Source: Argopecten irradians
Taxonomy: Eukaryota > Mollusca > Bivalvia > Pectinida > Pectinidae
Length of the DNA stretch: 64,000 bases
Assembly (NCBI RefSeq): GCF_041381155.1
Contig: NC_091134.1
Location: 42,739,338 to 42,803,337, forward strand
Direction of reading: 5' to 3'
Made by a program: the position numbers and the translations under genes. The notes below the pieces were generated by a model. That model was not told the origin of the DNA. It saw nothing but the letters and a program-made list of their open reading frames with translations, and searched no databases. Below, piece by piece: positions 1-11,011 of this stretch (positions within the stretch are counted from its first letter, which is position 1; each line of letters opens with the position of its first letter).

Positions 1-264
1 CGATATGGGATAATGAAGTAAAAATTCTGGCAAATTATTAGCAATGATGCCAGGAACTAGGCATTGTGTTATATATATATAAATTATCTATAAACTGTAT
101 GAGCAACTAGAAACGGGACAACCACGTGTCCGAGGGCAGGATGGCCGCACGTGGTGACCATGCAGTACGCATACGACTGACCACACAACATATCAAAATC
201 GAACGACATCCGCTTCAATACAATCCAATGCTGTATAACAGTCACACAAAGTATATCTGTATGA

Positions 265-354
265 CTAAATAAACTGTTGACACCACAATTCTTCACCAAA
301 TGCCTTTTTTTTTTTCTCCAAACAATCTATGGGATCAAATATTGTGCGCCTTCC
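265..354 (-). CDS. Possible terminal exon of the CIDE-N gene
   Basis: After an AG acceptor (acgtacag) the phase-0 frame stays open for 29 codons to a TAG at 267-265, reading GRRTIFDPIDCLEKKKKAFG and on. The phase fits the preceding exon at 1074-997. The 11-base A run inside it makes the frame fragile, and a donor-like gtgaag within it would give another structure. No homology supports it. Confidence 0.2.
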   Translation of the reverse strand, partial: GRRTIFDPIDCLEKKKKAFGEELWCQQFI

Positions 355-996
355 CTGTACGTAAAATGGATTAAAAAGGATTTATCTACCTCCCAATTGG
401 AGAGTTCACAGTTATAGAAGGACAGGGGGCATAACTCTAATGTCTTCATCCGATAAATTGAACTAATTGAGATACCATTAGTTCTTATTAATTGAAAAAA
501 AACATTTTGAAATTACCCCTGTGTATACAAGATTAAGCCAAGGACATAATTTTGGCCGGGTTACTGGTTGGCTGGTAAAATATAAATTTCCAAAACATAA
601 ATGATTCCTGACAAGAAATAATCCCTTTTTATATGAATTCGAAATGTTGGAGAGATTTTATTGTTCAAATTTTTATGTATAATAATAGTAAGGTAAATTT
701 GGTACAAAATCACCATTTTTTACTGCTGAATTTACCTATTACATAATAGTTAAATTTGTAAGACTTTGAGCAGAACGACTCGGTCTTTTTTTTGTATGTT
801 CTGCAGATAGTGATAACCTAATTTGAGTTCGTATTTAATGGTACATCCAAAAACTTAAACACTATTTAACACTAAGGTCTATGGAAAAATCAATTAGTTG
901 GTTGGTTTCTTTATAAATGTGTACTACAGTACTGAACAATCAGCAAATGTAGAAAATATCTCTTAAACAAAAAATTCCATATATTTCATGACAAAC

Positions 997-1074
997 CTCA
1001 AAATCGCTGTCTGATGAAAGTTCTGGATCCGGTAAGGTTGAGCTGTCTGAAGAGTCGGACAAAAGGCTAGGAAG
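997..1074 (-). CDS. Acidic Ser/Asp-rich exon of the CIDE-N gene
   Basis: A 78-nt exon, phase 0 in and out, acceptor tttccag and donor gtttgt. It reads LPSLLSDSSDSSTLPDPELS followed by SDSDFE. Its low complexity, acidic Ser-rich character and position just after a folded domain suggest a disordered linker or phosphorylatable tail. The coding sequence must continue further left. Confidence 0.5.
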
Positions 1075-4000
1075 CTGGAAAGACATTAGCACTCTTTTAT
1101 GAATTTTTCATTTTATATCAAAGATAATCTATGTTTCTCATTTTAAGGGTCATCTAAATAGAGAACCAAGGTGTTAAAAATAATTCCGATCTGATTTTTT
1201 AACCTTTCAATAATATATGTCATATTATATATCAAAATATCAATGCCAGCTATCTAATTTTGACAAAATTAAAGTTCTACTAAATTGTGTCAGTAAAAAC
1301 AACGTCTCATCATTAATGTCACAGACAGCAGGTAATAATTTCTAAAATAATGCCTTTATTTTCTGTAGAAAACAAGAGGATAGAATATTTTCTTAGTCAT
1401 TTACAACACAACTGAGGACAAACAAAAACAAATATCATTAGGTTTGAAGGTAAACTGGAAGTCACATGTTTTACCGATTCATTTCTGAAAGTTGACAAAG
1501 CTAGCGAAAAATAACACGTGTTAGAGTTATGACCATCTGACCACAGTGTACCAGTATATCATATACAGCACACGTGTCATGAAAAAAATAGTCAGACTGG
1601 TTTTTAGGACCCTGCACGTGTCATGAAAACCAGTCAGACTGGTTTTTAGGACCCAAGCGGAAGACTAGTTATGAAAGCACTGTCAGCTTACCGGTACCTT
1701 GAAATCATATAAACATCAAGGTAACATTTAATATACAGAAACACCAATAGCCTCATGATATTTGAAAAAGCATTGCCCCTATTGCGTAATGTGGTTCACT
1801 TGAAGTATCATCCCATTAAAATTTAAAACATATGTTGTCGTATTAAACGGGAAATTGTAACCCTCTAAAATGCATAAAATATTGCCTTTTTACCCCAAAT
1901 TGACTTATTTTGAGACATATAGTTGAAGAAGTCTTTTATGGTATTTGGAATCTAATTATGTGACCTTTGCTAAAGATACATTTAGCCATTTGGATCGAAA
2001 ACCATGCATTTATAAGCTATTGCTAATATGTTTTAAACATCAAAATGGCTACTACGATGCCCCGTAAGTTAAAACACATTTACTGAATAGTGAATAATTT
2101 ATGACACAATTTACATCTTTTAATTGATTCATAAATCCAAGACTTACCAGGTACTCTATAATAGTGAAACAGTTGCTTACTGACTTGTGTTAAGTCAGCT
2201 TGTCAGTATATTTCCATATCTTCGGAGTAATAATGGAATTTTACCTTCTTTTAAATTTATACTATAATGTTAACAAATGAAGTGTCCAGAAACACTTTTT
2301 TAATACTAACATTTGGCAACTACATACTGTGACTGTTCATGTGAGTACCTGTCAAATCATTTCTTAACATCCTATGGTACATTTGTTCAAACAGTTCCTA
2401 GCAATTCAGGCTAAATCTACAGAAAAAAAGCTCTATTCAAGCTCACCAATTAGTGGACAATATACTTGTTATATGACATTGTGAATATTGATCTGTGAAA
2501 CTGTTGTATAATGTTATAATGCACTGAGTAATGGATCGGAGAGGTAAAACATTTTGAAGCTTACTTGAGATTTTGTCAGCAAATACAGCCGTTTTTTGGT
2601 TCCATCTGAAGCATACTCTTCTAGAGTGAAGTCTGCGGTGTCAATAACAACTTCCCCCTTTGCATTTCCTAAAGATGAAACCATGTTCTTGATGTGTCCC
2701 TTGTAGTTTTTCCCCTTTTTGAAAAAAATGTTCGTCATTTCGGCCAAAAGTTCTTTGTAACTTGCTTTCCGCAGCAACTGCACTGGTCTCGGTCCGATGT
2801 CGGGGTGATTTCTTGACGCTTTTGCAAGTACATACTTATGCGCTGTAAAACTGTAATGTTGCCAGCCGACCGTTACAGTTAATGTAGGACTCTTCCTTTG
2901 GCCCTGTAATAGGATCATATCCTTAATATCTATTTGATTATCACAAAATTAAATTTTGCAATGAAAGTTTTTCATGTAATAAATCATTTTCGTTTGGCCG
3001 ATAATCAAGACACCCTGAGTAATTTTGATGCCATTTATTGAATTATCTGTTTCTGTTCTATGATTAAGACTCTTTTTTTCACTGCTTTCTTCTCCCCCCC
3101 CCCTTTTATGGTATAATTAATTTGTCAATTTATAATATGAGGCTTACAGAACTTACTACATGCAAACTCTGTTGATATTACAGAAATAAATTGGCATTAA
3201 AATGATAACAAACTTCAATTTCCAACATTCAAGATGGCTGCCTGTTGGCCATGTTGTTTTCCATACTTCATTCACCAAAGGAAACCTTTTTTCACCGTTG
3301 ATTGTGTTAAAGTAGCCCCGACTGTTCACATCAATCTTAGCATGCTATTATCATTATCATAATGTCTCTAGGTTATTGAGAAGTCGTTAAAAGGATGACA
3401 GGGCAGTGGAAATCATAGCAGAAGCTTGCTTTTTTAGAAAGTAAGTTTAATTATTACAGAAAAACCTATTTAACCATTGATTTTAAAGAAATTCAATTTT
3501 GAACTTACAATAACTCCAGTTGGATTAGCAGATTTCTGATTTCCTGATTTCTTTTGGATTTTTTTCCATTATTTTCATTACTCTCTCTGTTGCTGCAATA
3601 AAAAGTTACCAGATACAGTGTATAATCATTCTGCAATCTTATCATAACTTGATAATTTAGTTGAGACTCAAATCCATATTGCTTGTTACTTTTGTTTACA
3701 GGTGATGTGTCTGGTCTAAAAGATCATGGTATGCATAAATAATTTAAATTGATTGGTATTTTTTTCTCAATTTTTCAACCTTATGTGAGGATTGGTCAGG
3801 AAAGGAATAACTCCTGAAATCAAAATGATCTCCCATTAGAAAAAAATATTTCCTTCAATAAAAGTTCTATTAGTTACTATTTGATAAGTCACATTACCGG
3901 TTACATTAATTTATGTAAATTTACTAAAGCTATGGACCAGTGGGAAAAAGCATACAAAATGTTAGAAAATCACTTTCTGTGTTAACAAATGCTAATAATA

Positions 4001-7000
4001 TAACCCTTGATACCGAAGATGAACATGTATATTTAGTTGTTAATCCTTGATGACAACATTGACTTTTAATATCAAATATAGCTTTATCTATAATGGTTTT
4101 CAGTTAGTCCCATATTTCTAAATATGCAAAGCATTACTACTAAGGGTTTTGAGAAAATTACACGTCATTTAAAGAAGAATTAATTTCTCCGGTATTTATA
4201 ATGACCCCAAACACTAGACTTTTCAAAACTTCAGATCATGGTTGTGTGACTGGGTTTTTGTTCAAAGATTGCAAACACAACATTACATTCACATGTTATT
4301 ACATTGTACATATTTATATCTATCCCTGAAGTTTCCTAAGGAATGTATATAAATGTCAAAGTGAGATTTTGATTATAAATTAAATTACCAAAAGCTAAAA
4401 ATTGTATCAATAGATGAAAATACTTTCTTATGAATTATACTGAATCAAATTTTGGAGATTTTAAAAAATCATAAAATGTTGTGCACCTGTCAAAGTCATA
4501 CAAATCAGGTACTTAGTTTTCCTAATGGATTACCTGGAAAATGGTCACATGACTCGATAAAATAGATGACACTATAGCCTATAGTTTAAGACGCAATTTT
4601 CTACATTTTTGGGACTCAGGGCATTCAAAATTCATAGTTAAATTAGAACAGATCATAGATGATGATGCCAAATACTCCAATTCATCAAATATATGAAAAG
4701 TTGAAAACCAAATTTCACTTGGATAATGTGATTTCAATGCGGACGGATATCCACTGTATACTCACCTCCTGGGGTCACATTGGTGTTACTTGGACCTAAA
4801 AAGTTAAAAGTATAACTCTTTAATATAACATTACCTGAAGTTTATATTGGCATTCAAAAACACGATTATTGTACAAAGTATCATTCACATAGGATATCAA
4901 ACTTTCTCTCAAACCTAATTACTACAAGATGACAGGTCATGTATTATGTGTATTTCATTATCACATTTATGCAAGATTTACATTATCCGACGGTTTTTCA
5001 ACAAATCGGAATTCTGGCACATACAACCGACACGTCAGTTTTGATCTTCTGAACGCTGGTCACTTATACACTAGCATATAGACTAGAGAAGGCGTGTTTT
5101 GTCCTTGTACTTTTGGTCGGGTAAAGACAGTTATTCTGTGTCCCGATGCCGCCTGACCTTGTGATGTTTTGTGTGGGGGATGGTTGTTTATCGTTATATT
5201 AGATTAAATTTGTATTTTAATGATAATTTTAGTACTTTTTCAGGAATAAACACTTTAATATGATTTTTTTGTAGATTTGTACCCAGGTTATATTAGTATC
5301 GGGGTTGGACAGAAGGGTGGATTATGTATTGTAGATTTTTACCATGATTTAGTAAGAATAGGTACTGGTAAGTTATCCTAATATTTGCGTGTAGGATTAT
5401 TTGCGTGTAGGATGAAGATAGTGTGAGAAGTATGTTAGAAAAAGACTGCAATTTTTAGTGAGAAAGTGTAGATTCTTAATTTTAGTTTTCATATTTAGTG
5501 GCATTTGGTTGGAAACCATTTGTTTATCTGTTTAGGGTTAGGAATCAGAGATAAATCATATTTCTTAATAATAACTAATATTTAACATAATTTCCAACCA
5601 GATGGCGTGGCCACAGGTGCTTGTGGACATGAATAAAAACATATATAAATATAACAGTTGGAAATTAGTATTGGAAATATATTTGCTTCATATCTGACAC
5701 TAATACAAAGTTATATACAAGATACTTATTTTAAACTGTTATATTTACAGATATTTTTTATCCACAAGCACCTGTGGGCGTGGCAAGTGAAAGTCAACTG
5801 TTGAGTTGAGTGAGAATTATCCAGTGTTGGGATGCGCTCCCTTATCAAATTATTAACTTTATTTTCGTCTTCTGATTTTAATTTTCATGAACCTTGGTTC
5901 ATTGGTATATTTGTTGACATGACTACGAATTACTCGTAATTACAGTCATGGAACCATGGAACTACCTGGTTCAGCCTCAGGTAGTGCTATTGTTGCACAT
6001 TTTACAGCAAAGTCATATTTTTGGTGATCTTTGTGAAATCCTGCATTTTTACATTACATGATGAGAGAAAAATAATCAAACATGGAAGTTGAAGGAAGTT
6101 GTATATGAAGGATTAATAGAATGTAACATGGGTCTGTCAAGTAGATAGGGGCATCTCAACCCTCGTGAAAGAGTTTGGCGGGTCAGCACTGCACTCGGCA
6201 ACCCAGCCAAATTCTTTCACTTGGGTTAAGATGCCCCTATCTACTTGACAGACCCATGTTACATTCTATTAATCCTTCATATACCCACATAAGAAAATGT
6301 GAAGTTTTGGTTTAATACAGTAAAAGTCAGTTTTGATTAAATTTCAGTACAAATTCAAATGGCGGATTTATCTAATATCTGAACCTATGACTTTTTGATA
6401 AGGGTAAAAAATAAAAGTTAACTTACTTCTACATGTAAACTTTTACTTTAATATCTAATATATTCAGAGTCAAAAACCTACCGATTTGGAACATATATAG
6501 CAAAATAACAAAATATTTACACACCTGGACTTTCTTCCCACCTCTGTCCTGCTCGCAACAGTAAGACGATTGTGTTGCGTTCCAACACCTCAAAGTAAGT
6601 TGAGTCTACTTCTGTGCCATCGAGTGCCAGACATATAGAGACGTCTTCATGCACTGGTATTTCAAACTTCTCTTTACCTTCAATGTAGCAATTTCTTAAT
6701 CAATAATTAATTAATGAATTTTGATTATAATTACAACACCTCTATAGTATACCTCCAAACTGTGAGCATTTTATTAATTAAGCTATACATGTACCTCTAT
6801 ACCTCATAACCGAGCCATTAGGCCATCCTTAAAAAAATTTCGCAACCTACCCACCCAAAAGTTTTTTTGACAATAGTATATATATCAAAGTTCTTTTTAT
6901 TCTTGGAAATGTGTCTGAATTAGGCTCAATTTATTGTTATTTTGATTGAGGATTTTACAGTAAGAAAAAAATATATTCCTACCTGATAGAATCATGGGTT

Positions 7001-8325
7001 CAGTTGGGAAAGCGCAACCAAACAATTTTCAAACCTTGGATGGCCTTAATAACCTTTAAAACTTCAAGCCTTAATAACAATGCACCTCCATATGATACAT
7101 CAAAACTATGGCCTTGTATATAATTCTCCTTTACCAAACCGTGAGCCCTTCAAACAACCTTAAGTTTTACCTCTGTTTTCTTTGTTATAAACATATGGAA
7201 AAAAATTATGCAATGTTCACTATATAACATTTAAATAACTTTGTATATATTCTTCTCTAATTATCCTCTGACAAAGATATACTTGGAGTATTTTGTTGAG
7301 CATGGTTGTTTTAATACTGTTACTTTGTTTTATTCTATATACAGCATATACATATTCTATTAAAAGTATATACATGTATATTTTCAATTATTTTCAAGAA
7401 AGTTAACAGTATTGAGAGCAATGACAAGTGTATATATATACACATGGACTGTTGGTCATTGTCTGTCAATATCTGAGTAACATGTGGTCTAATATAACAT
7501 GTTCTTGTAATAAAATAATAGCTGTATTTATATTATGTGTGAATGGAGTATGCAAAGGAGTTATCTCCCTTTATTTGTTGTAAAATTTCACTTCAAAACT
7601 TAAATATAATATCTATAATTGATGTAAGTTTAAACTATTACTTTTGCCACCATTGGAGAGAATTTATATAGGCTTTGCCTGTTATTTTATCCATTTGACT
7701 TGAAACATCTTTGTCAATAAAATTTGGTGAAATGAAAATATGGAAAAAAGTAGATTTTAGTGTCTGAAAGTGACAGTGCCTGTGGATTTTCCATATAGAC
7801 TATTGGTCTACAGAAGAATACAATTTATGGCCCCTATCAATTTTTCATAGACCAGCTTTAAACAAAAGTAGCATAACCAATGGAAATTTGTAAATTATAT
7901 AGATTTTTCCAAATAAATTTTATTCTTTTATTGCTTTCATTTCAAAATTGCATACTAGCCAATAGGGCCAACAAAAACTAATTTTATATATAGACCCATA
8001 AGATTTTCTATAGCCATTGGCCATTGGACCAGCTTTACTTTTGAAAACTGAAATTTCAAACAATAATTCAACCTCCATCAGATTTACACTAGAAGCAAAA
8101 TGGAGACATGTTTACTAGTGTCAGTTTCAAATGCTGTTATACCAATTCTGATAGATAAATGAATACAATTAAGAAAAACACCGTTATTACGTGCCATATA
8201 TACAACAATTTAATATTAATTAATATACTTACATGATGTGATGAAATCTTCATAATTCTTCGCTACAATACCCTTTCGGGAATTGTTTTATCATGATTGA
8301 AGACTTTAAGTACATGCAACTGAGA
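997..8325 (-). CDS. CIDE-N domain protein, multi-exon, partial; two frame breaks
   Basis: Exons on the minus strand, each with GT-AG borders: 8325-8233, 6677-6525, 4795-4766, 3592-3509, 2903-2565, 1074-997. The first two encode a CIDE-N domain: a start like VFNHDKT, then RKGIVAKNYEDF, LALDGTEVDSTYFEVL and NTIVLLLRAGQRWEE. CIDE-N is the ubiquitin-like interaction module of the DFF40/DFF45 apoptotic nuclease system and of CIDE proteins. A linker follows, then a 113-residue domain (2903-2565) and an acidic Ser/Asp-rich exon. The downstream parts do not look like the DFF40 nuclease or the DFF45 C-terminal domain, so I do not call it DFFA or DFFB. The frame breaks in the C run at 8278-8280 and in the 7-base A run (T on +) at 3559-3565; one base at each place would restore continuity. 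The 5' start is not found and the 3' end is uncertain. Confidence 0.6.
2565..2903 (-). CDS. Exon encoding a conserved 113-residue domain of unknown function
   Basis: A 339-nt exon, phase 0 at both ends, with acceptor attacag before GGC and donor CAA then gtaagc. It begins GQRKSPTLTVTVGWQHYSF and ends with FTLEEYASDGTKKRLYLLTK. The alternating beta-strand and helix pattern and the closing F-T-L-x-x-Y...K-x-R-L-Y-L-L-T-K resemble uncharacterised modules I associate with large marine-invertebrate protein families, but I cannot name a Pfam entry. It is probably a small alpha/beta domain. It joins in phase 0 to the exon at 1074-997. Confidence 0.6.
5604..5785. repeat. Hairpin MITE-like element, 182 bp
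   Basis: The ends are inverted copies: CACAGGTGCTTGTGGA near 5611-5626 and TCCACAAGCACCTGTG at 5761-5776, with further pairing inward (aaatataacagt against actgttatattt). No coding sequence. A short non-autonomous DNA element or palindrome; no target duplication was identified. Confidence 0.5.
6101..6284. repeat. Near-perfect long hairpin, 184 bp
   Basis: The left arm from GTATATGAAGGATTAATAGA (6101) is the reverse complement of the right arm ending at 6284. The outer 50 or more bases match perfectly, and the inner part, to a loop of about 20 bases near 6182-6204, has scattered mismatches. No protein is encoded. It is a foldback or MITE-type insertion that would extrude as a cruciform. It lies in an intron of the CIDE-N gene. 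Confidence 0.65.
6525..6677 (-). CDS. Exon encoding the core of the CIDE-N domain
   Basis: The 153-nt exon follows an AG acceptor and ends at a GT donor (CCAG then gtgtgt). It reads KEKFEIPVHEDVSICLALDG and continues with EVDSTYFEVL and NTIVLLLRAGQRWEESPG. The pattern of a hydrophobic strand, DGT-x-VD-x-x-YF, then N-T-hydrophobic strand and W is the hallmark of CIDE-N. The incoming split codon (T plus GT, Cys) joins smoothly to the preceding exon at 8325-8233. This is the best-supported part of the gene. Confidence 0.75.
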
Positions 8326-8404
8326 CTGAAAGTTACAAAATAACATAAATTATCATGAAATAAATGTCAGTAAAGTGTCAGATTGATAAATATAGATCTG
8401 ATCA

Positions 8405-9047
8405 TTACAGTTCTGCAAGTGCACAGGGTTCAGTACAGATTTCTGTCAGTAATTAACCGTGTCACTGCATTACTAGTGTCTATAGAATCGCATAGGTGCG
8501 TTTGACTTAATTTACACAGCTATTCACTTTACTTTCACTTTGATAATGCCATGAAAATGGCAGATGTAGAATAGAGTATGCAAATATGGCATTAACAGAG
8601 GCATTCCAACTGATATCAATGTAGATATTCAATGCTATAATGCGCCATCTGATCATCTGATTGAAATACTGTTTTTAAGAAAAACTGTTAAATTTTGGAG
8701 TTTACGTGCATTTCCAAAAATCTGCATGTTTTGCCCCAAATACAATAATTGGACATTTTTTCTCAAAACTAGTCATCGTTTCATGTTCAGTGTTACTTAA
8801 AGTACATAATAGAAGTATTTGTAATGATTGAAATTTATCCTTTTATGCTTTATTTGCATGATCTAATCTACATGTATCCGCCATATACATGACATTACTA
8901 TTATCAAAGTGAAAGCTGTTTAAAGTCGAATTCGGTCAAACAAACACTCATATGCGATTCTATAGACGATAGTAAACACAATGACAGTGACATGGTTATT
9001 TGATGACAGAAATCTGTACTGAACCCTGTGGACTTGCAGAACTTTAT
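8405..9047. repeat. Diverged inverted duplication with arms of about 145 bp
   Basis: The segment 8405-8550 reappears reversed at about 8905-9047. Shared landmarks are CAGGGTTCAGTACAGATTTC, TCTATAGAATCGCATA and TTTCACTTTGATAAT. The 355-bp spacer shows no gene. The arms are diverged by many substitutions and small indels, so the structure is old. It lies just upstream of the first recognised CIDE-N exon. Confidence 0.55.
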
Positions 9048-9051
9048 ATTT

Positions 9052-9082
9052 TAAAGGGGCACTACCTTTCCAAAACAGATTT
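9052..9082. repeat. Single relic terminus of the AGGGCCACTACC MITE family
   Basis: The sequence TTAAAGGGGCACTACCTTTCC matches the inverted terminus of the 400-bp element at 22507-22906 with one change. No partner terminus is visible nearby, so this is probably a decayed or partial copy. Confidence 0.35.
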
Positions 9083-9758
9083 TGGTTATCAAAATTTGAA
9101 TTTAAAACGAGATTGATAATTTTGCAGAGGTGCAAAATTTAGTAGCATCACGATAATGCTACACTTATGATGATCCCCTGAGTAATGTAACTTTTATAAA
9201 TAATGTGTCATTTTTTTTATAATTCGACCAGAATTATCAATATTAAAGGGACTAAATCGCTAAAAAATCATGTAATAAAAGATAAAAAGAGTTATAGGAC
9301 TAAAATTAATTGTAAAAGTTGTGTACTTTGTGTTAATAACAATATTTAAAAGTTTGTATAACAATTTTGTTCAAAATGGAGAAAAACTGAAAATAAATAG
9401 GACCGACCTAGTCACTATTTCATATTATTATCTTTCGGCGAGTGTAAACAACCCCTATGTGCATGCGCGACGCGTGAACATTCCAAACATCCGATCGAAG
9501 GAAATTTCATCTGTCTAATGGACATATCTACTATCGACTGAAAACACAAATTTATCGACTACAGGTTCCTGATTACTGTGTTAATCTAATAAACGTTGAA
9601 ACGTATGCAAAAGTTTTGTGAAGAGTTTCTAAGTGTAAATAATCCTATACTGTACAGGTTTTTGTAGCCATAAAGAAGGGTTTTCATTATATTATATGGT
9701 TTTATACTTGCTTCTACCATTATTTTATTTTCGAATTTGTCATGATATTATGTACTAT

Positions 9759-9867
9759 TCCGCTAAACCTGCCAATATTATTAGGCTTTTAAAAAATGGC
9801 CTAATATATAGACTTTATAATAAAGAAAAAATGACGAAAAACTAATATTATAGGCATGTTTAGCGGA
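9759..9867. repeat. Short MITE with about 22-bp imperfect inverted ends
   Basis: The left end TCCGCTAAACCTGCC and the right end GGCATGTTTAGCGGA are inverted copies with one or two mismatches, extended inward by AATATTA/TAATATT. Total length is about 109 bp with no coding content. Confidence 0.5.
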
Positions 9868-10311
9868 CTAAGTAAGTACGTGCTGTCTGGCTTACATGTA
9901 CAATATGTATGTTCACATCTGTTATCCAATGCAACTTAGCAGCATTTTAAAATGCATGGTTTTACAATTTCCGCAACCAGTTTTGCAGTTGTCGTGTTTT
10001 TTTCGTGTTGATTTTGTCAAAACTAACGCGCAAGATTAGTTCAAAATCGGCATGTATTTAGTTTAATATATTTAGTATGTGATCCAATTAAGTGAACAAT
10101 AAGTATTTTACATCTCTTAAGTAATGAAATAATATAACCATAGCCCTTATGCATATATAGGCATATATCAACATGAGATCCTGTGACAGATCGACAGCGG
10201 CCCAGATCGATCGATAATACTGTGCATGGGGTGTCTTCGACTACGTTCGAGCAGTTTCCTTAAAATCAGGCTAACACTAAAAAAAGCTCTGGATAGGAGT
10301 GAAATAGGCAA

Positions 10312-10334
10312 AAAAAAAAAAAAAAAAAAAAAAA
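10312..10334. repeat. Poly-A run of about 23 bases
   Basis: A mononucleotide A run in otherwise AT-rich DNA between the CIDE-N gene and the Myb-like gene. It could be a relic poly-A tail or simple slippage. No retroposed gene is recognised on its 5' side. Confidence 0.5.
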
Positions 10335-10639
10335 TACGTGCAGGTGATAATAAAACTCCCAGAAATTCAATATTTTTTTTTCAATTCCTAATTTAATATG
10401 AGTTGAATCGTTTTGATGTAAAAAAGAAAATTTGTCATGTATTTTTATGTATACATATGTTTTTGACCTGGCAATTTTGTTTATCTAAACTTATTAGCAT
10501 TTCAGATTGCATGTGAATAATCTCATTTTTATGAAACAAATATATATATTAATCGCAAATTATTTTCAATGAGAAAAGAATACAACAATAGACTGCATAA
10601 TGAGAACATTATTATGAGAAAATTAAATGACATACCGCA

Positions 10640-10896
10640 TTCAACCCAATAAGTGCCCACATCCCTATAAGCACCCCTACCATTTTTCAGACTTAAATTT
10701 CACTCACTTTGAATTAAAGGCAGCCTGAAAATATGAAAACTTTGTTGCTTTTCCTTCTGATTTCTTTTGAAAATTGATTTATGGCATACTTTGTAGAATA
10801 ATTTATGAAAGGCAAGTCGAAAATTGTTTATATTAATCGCCCCTTAATTTGCTCCAATTTTATTAGCGCCTGCCCTGGGCACTTATTGGGTCGAAA
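10640..10896. repeat. MITE with CCCAATAAGTGCCCA termini, copy 1
   Basis: The left terminus TTCAACCCAATAAGTGCCCA pairs with the right terminus TGGGCACTTATTGGGTCGAA. The spacer carries no gene. A second member with the same termini is at 43976-44152, showing that this is a dispersed family. Confidence 0.6.
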
Positions 10897-11011
10897 ATGG
10901 TTATGCTAATGTGATACCATGTGGCATATATATTATTATATGTATCGAATTGCAAATGTTTAGTTCCAAAATAAGTAAACACATGAAAATTGATGCATGA
11001 TAATATTACAG

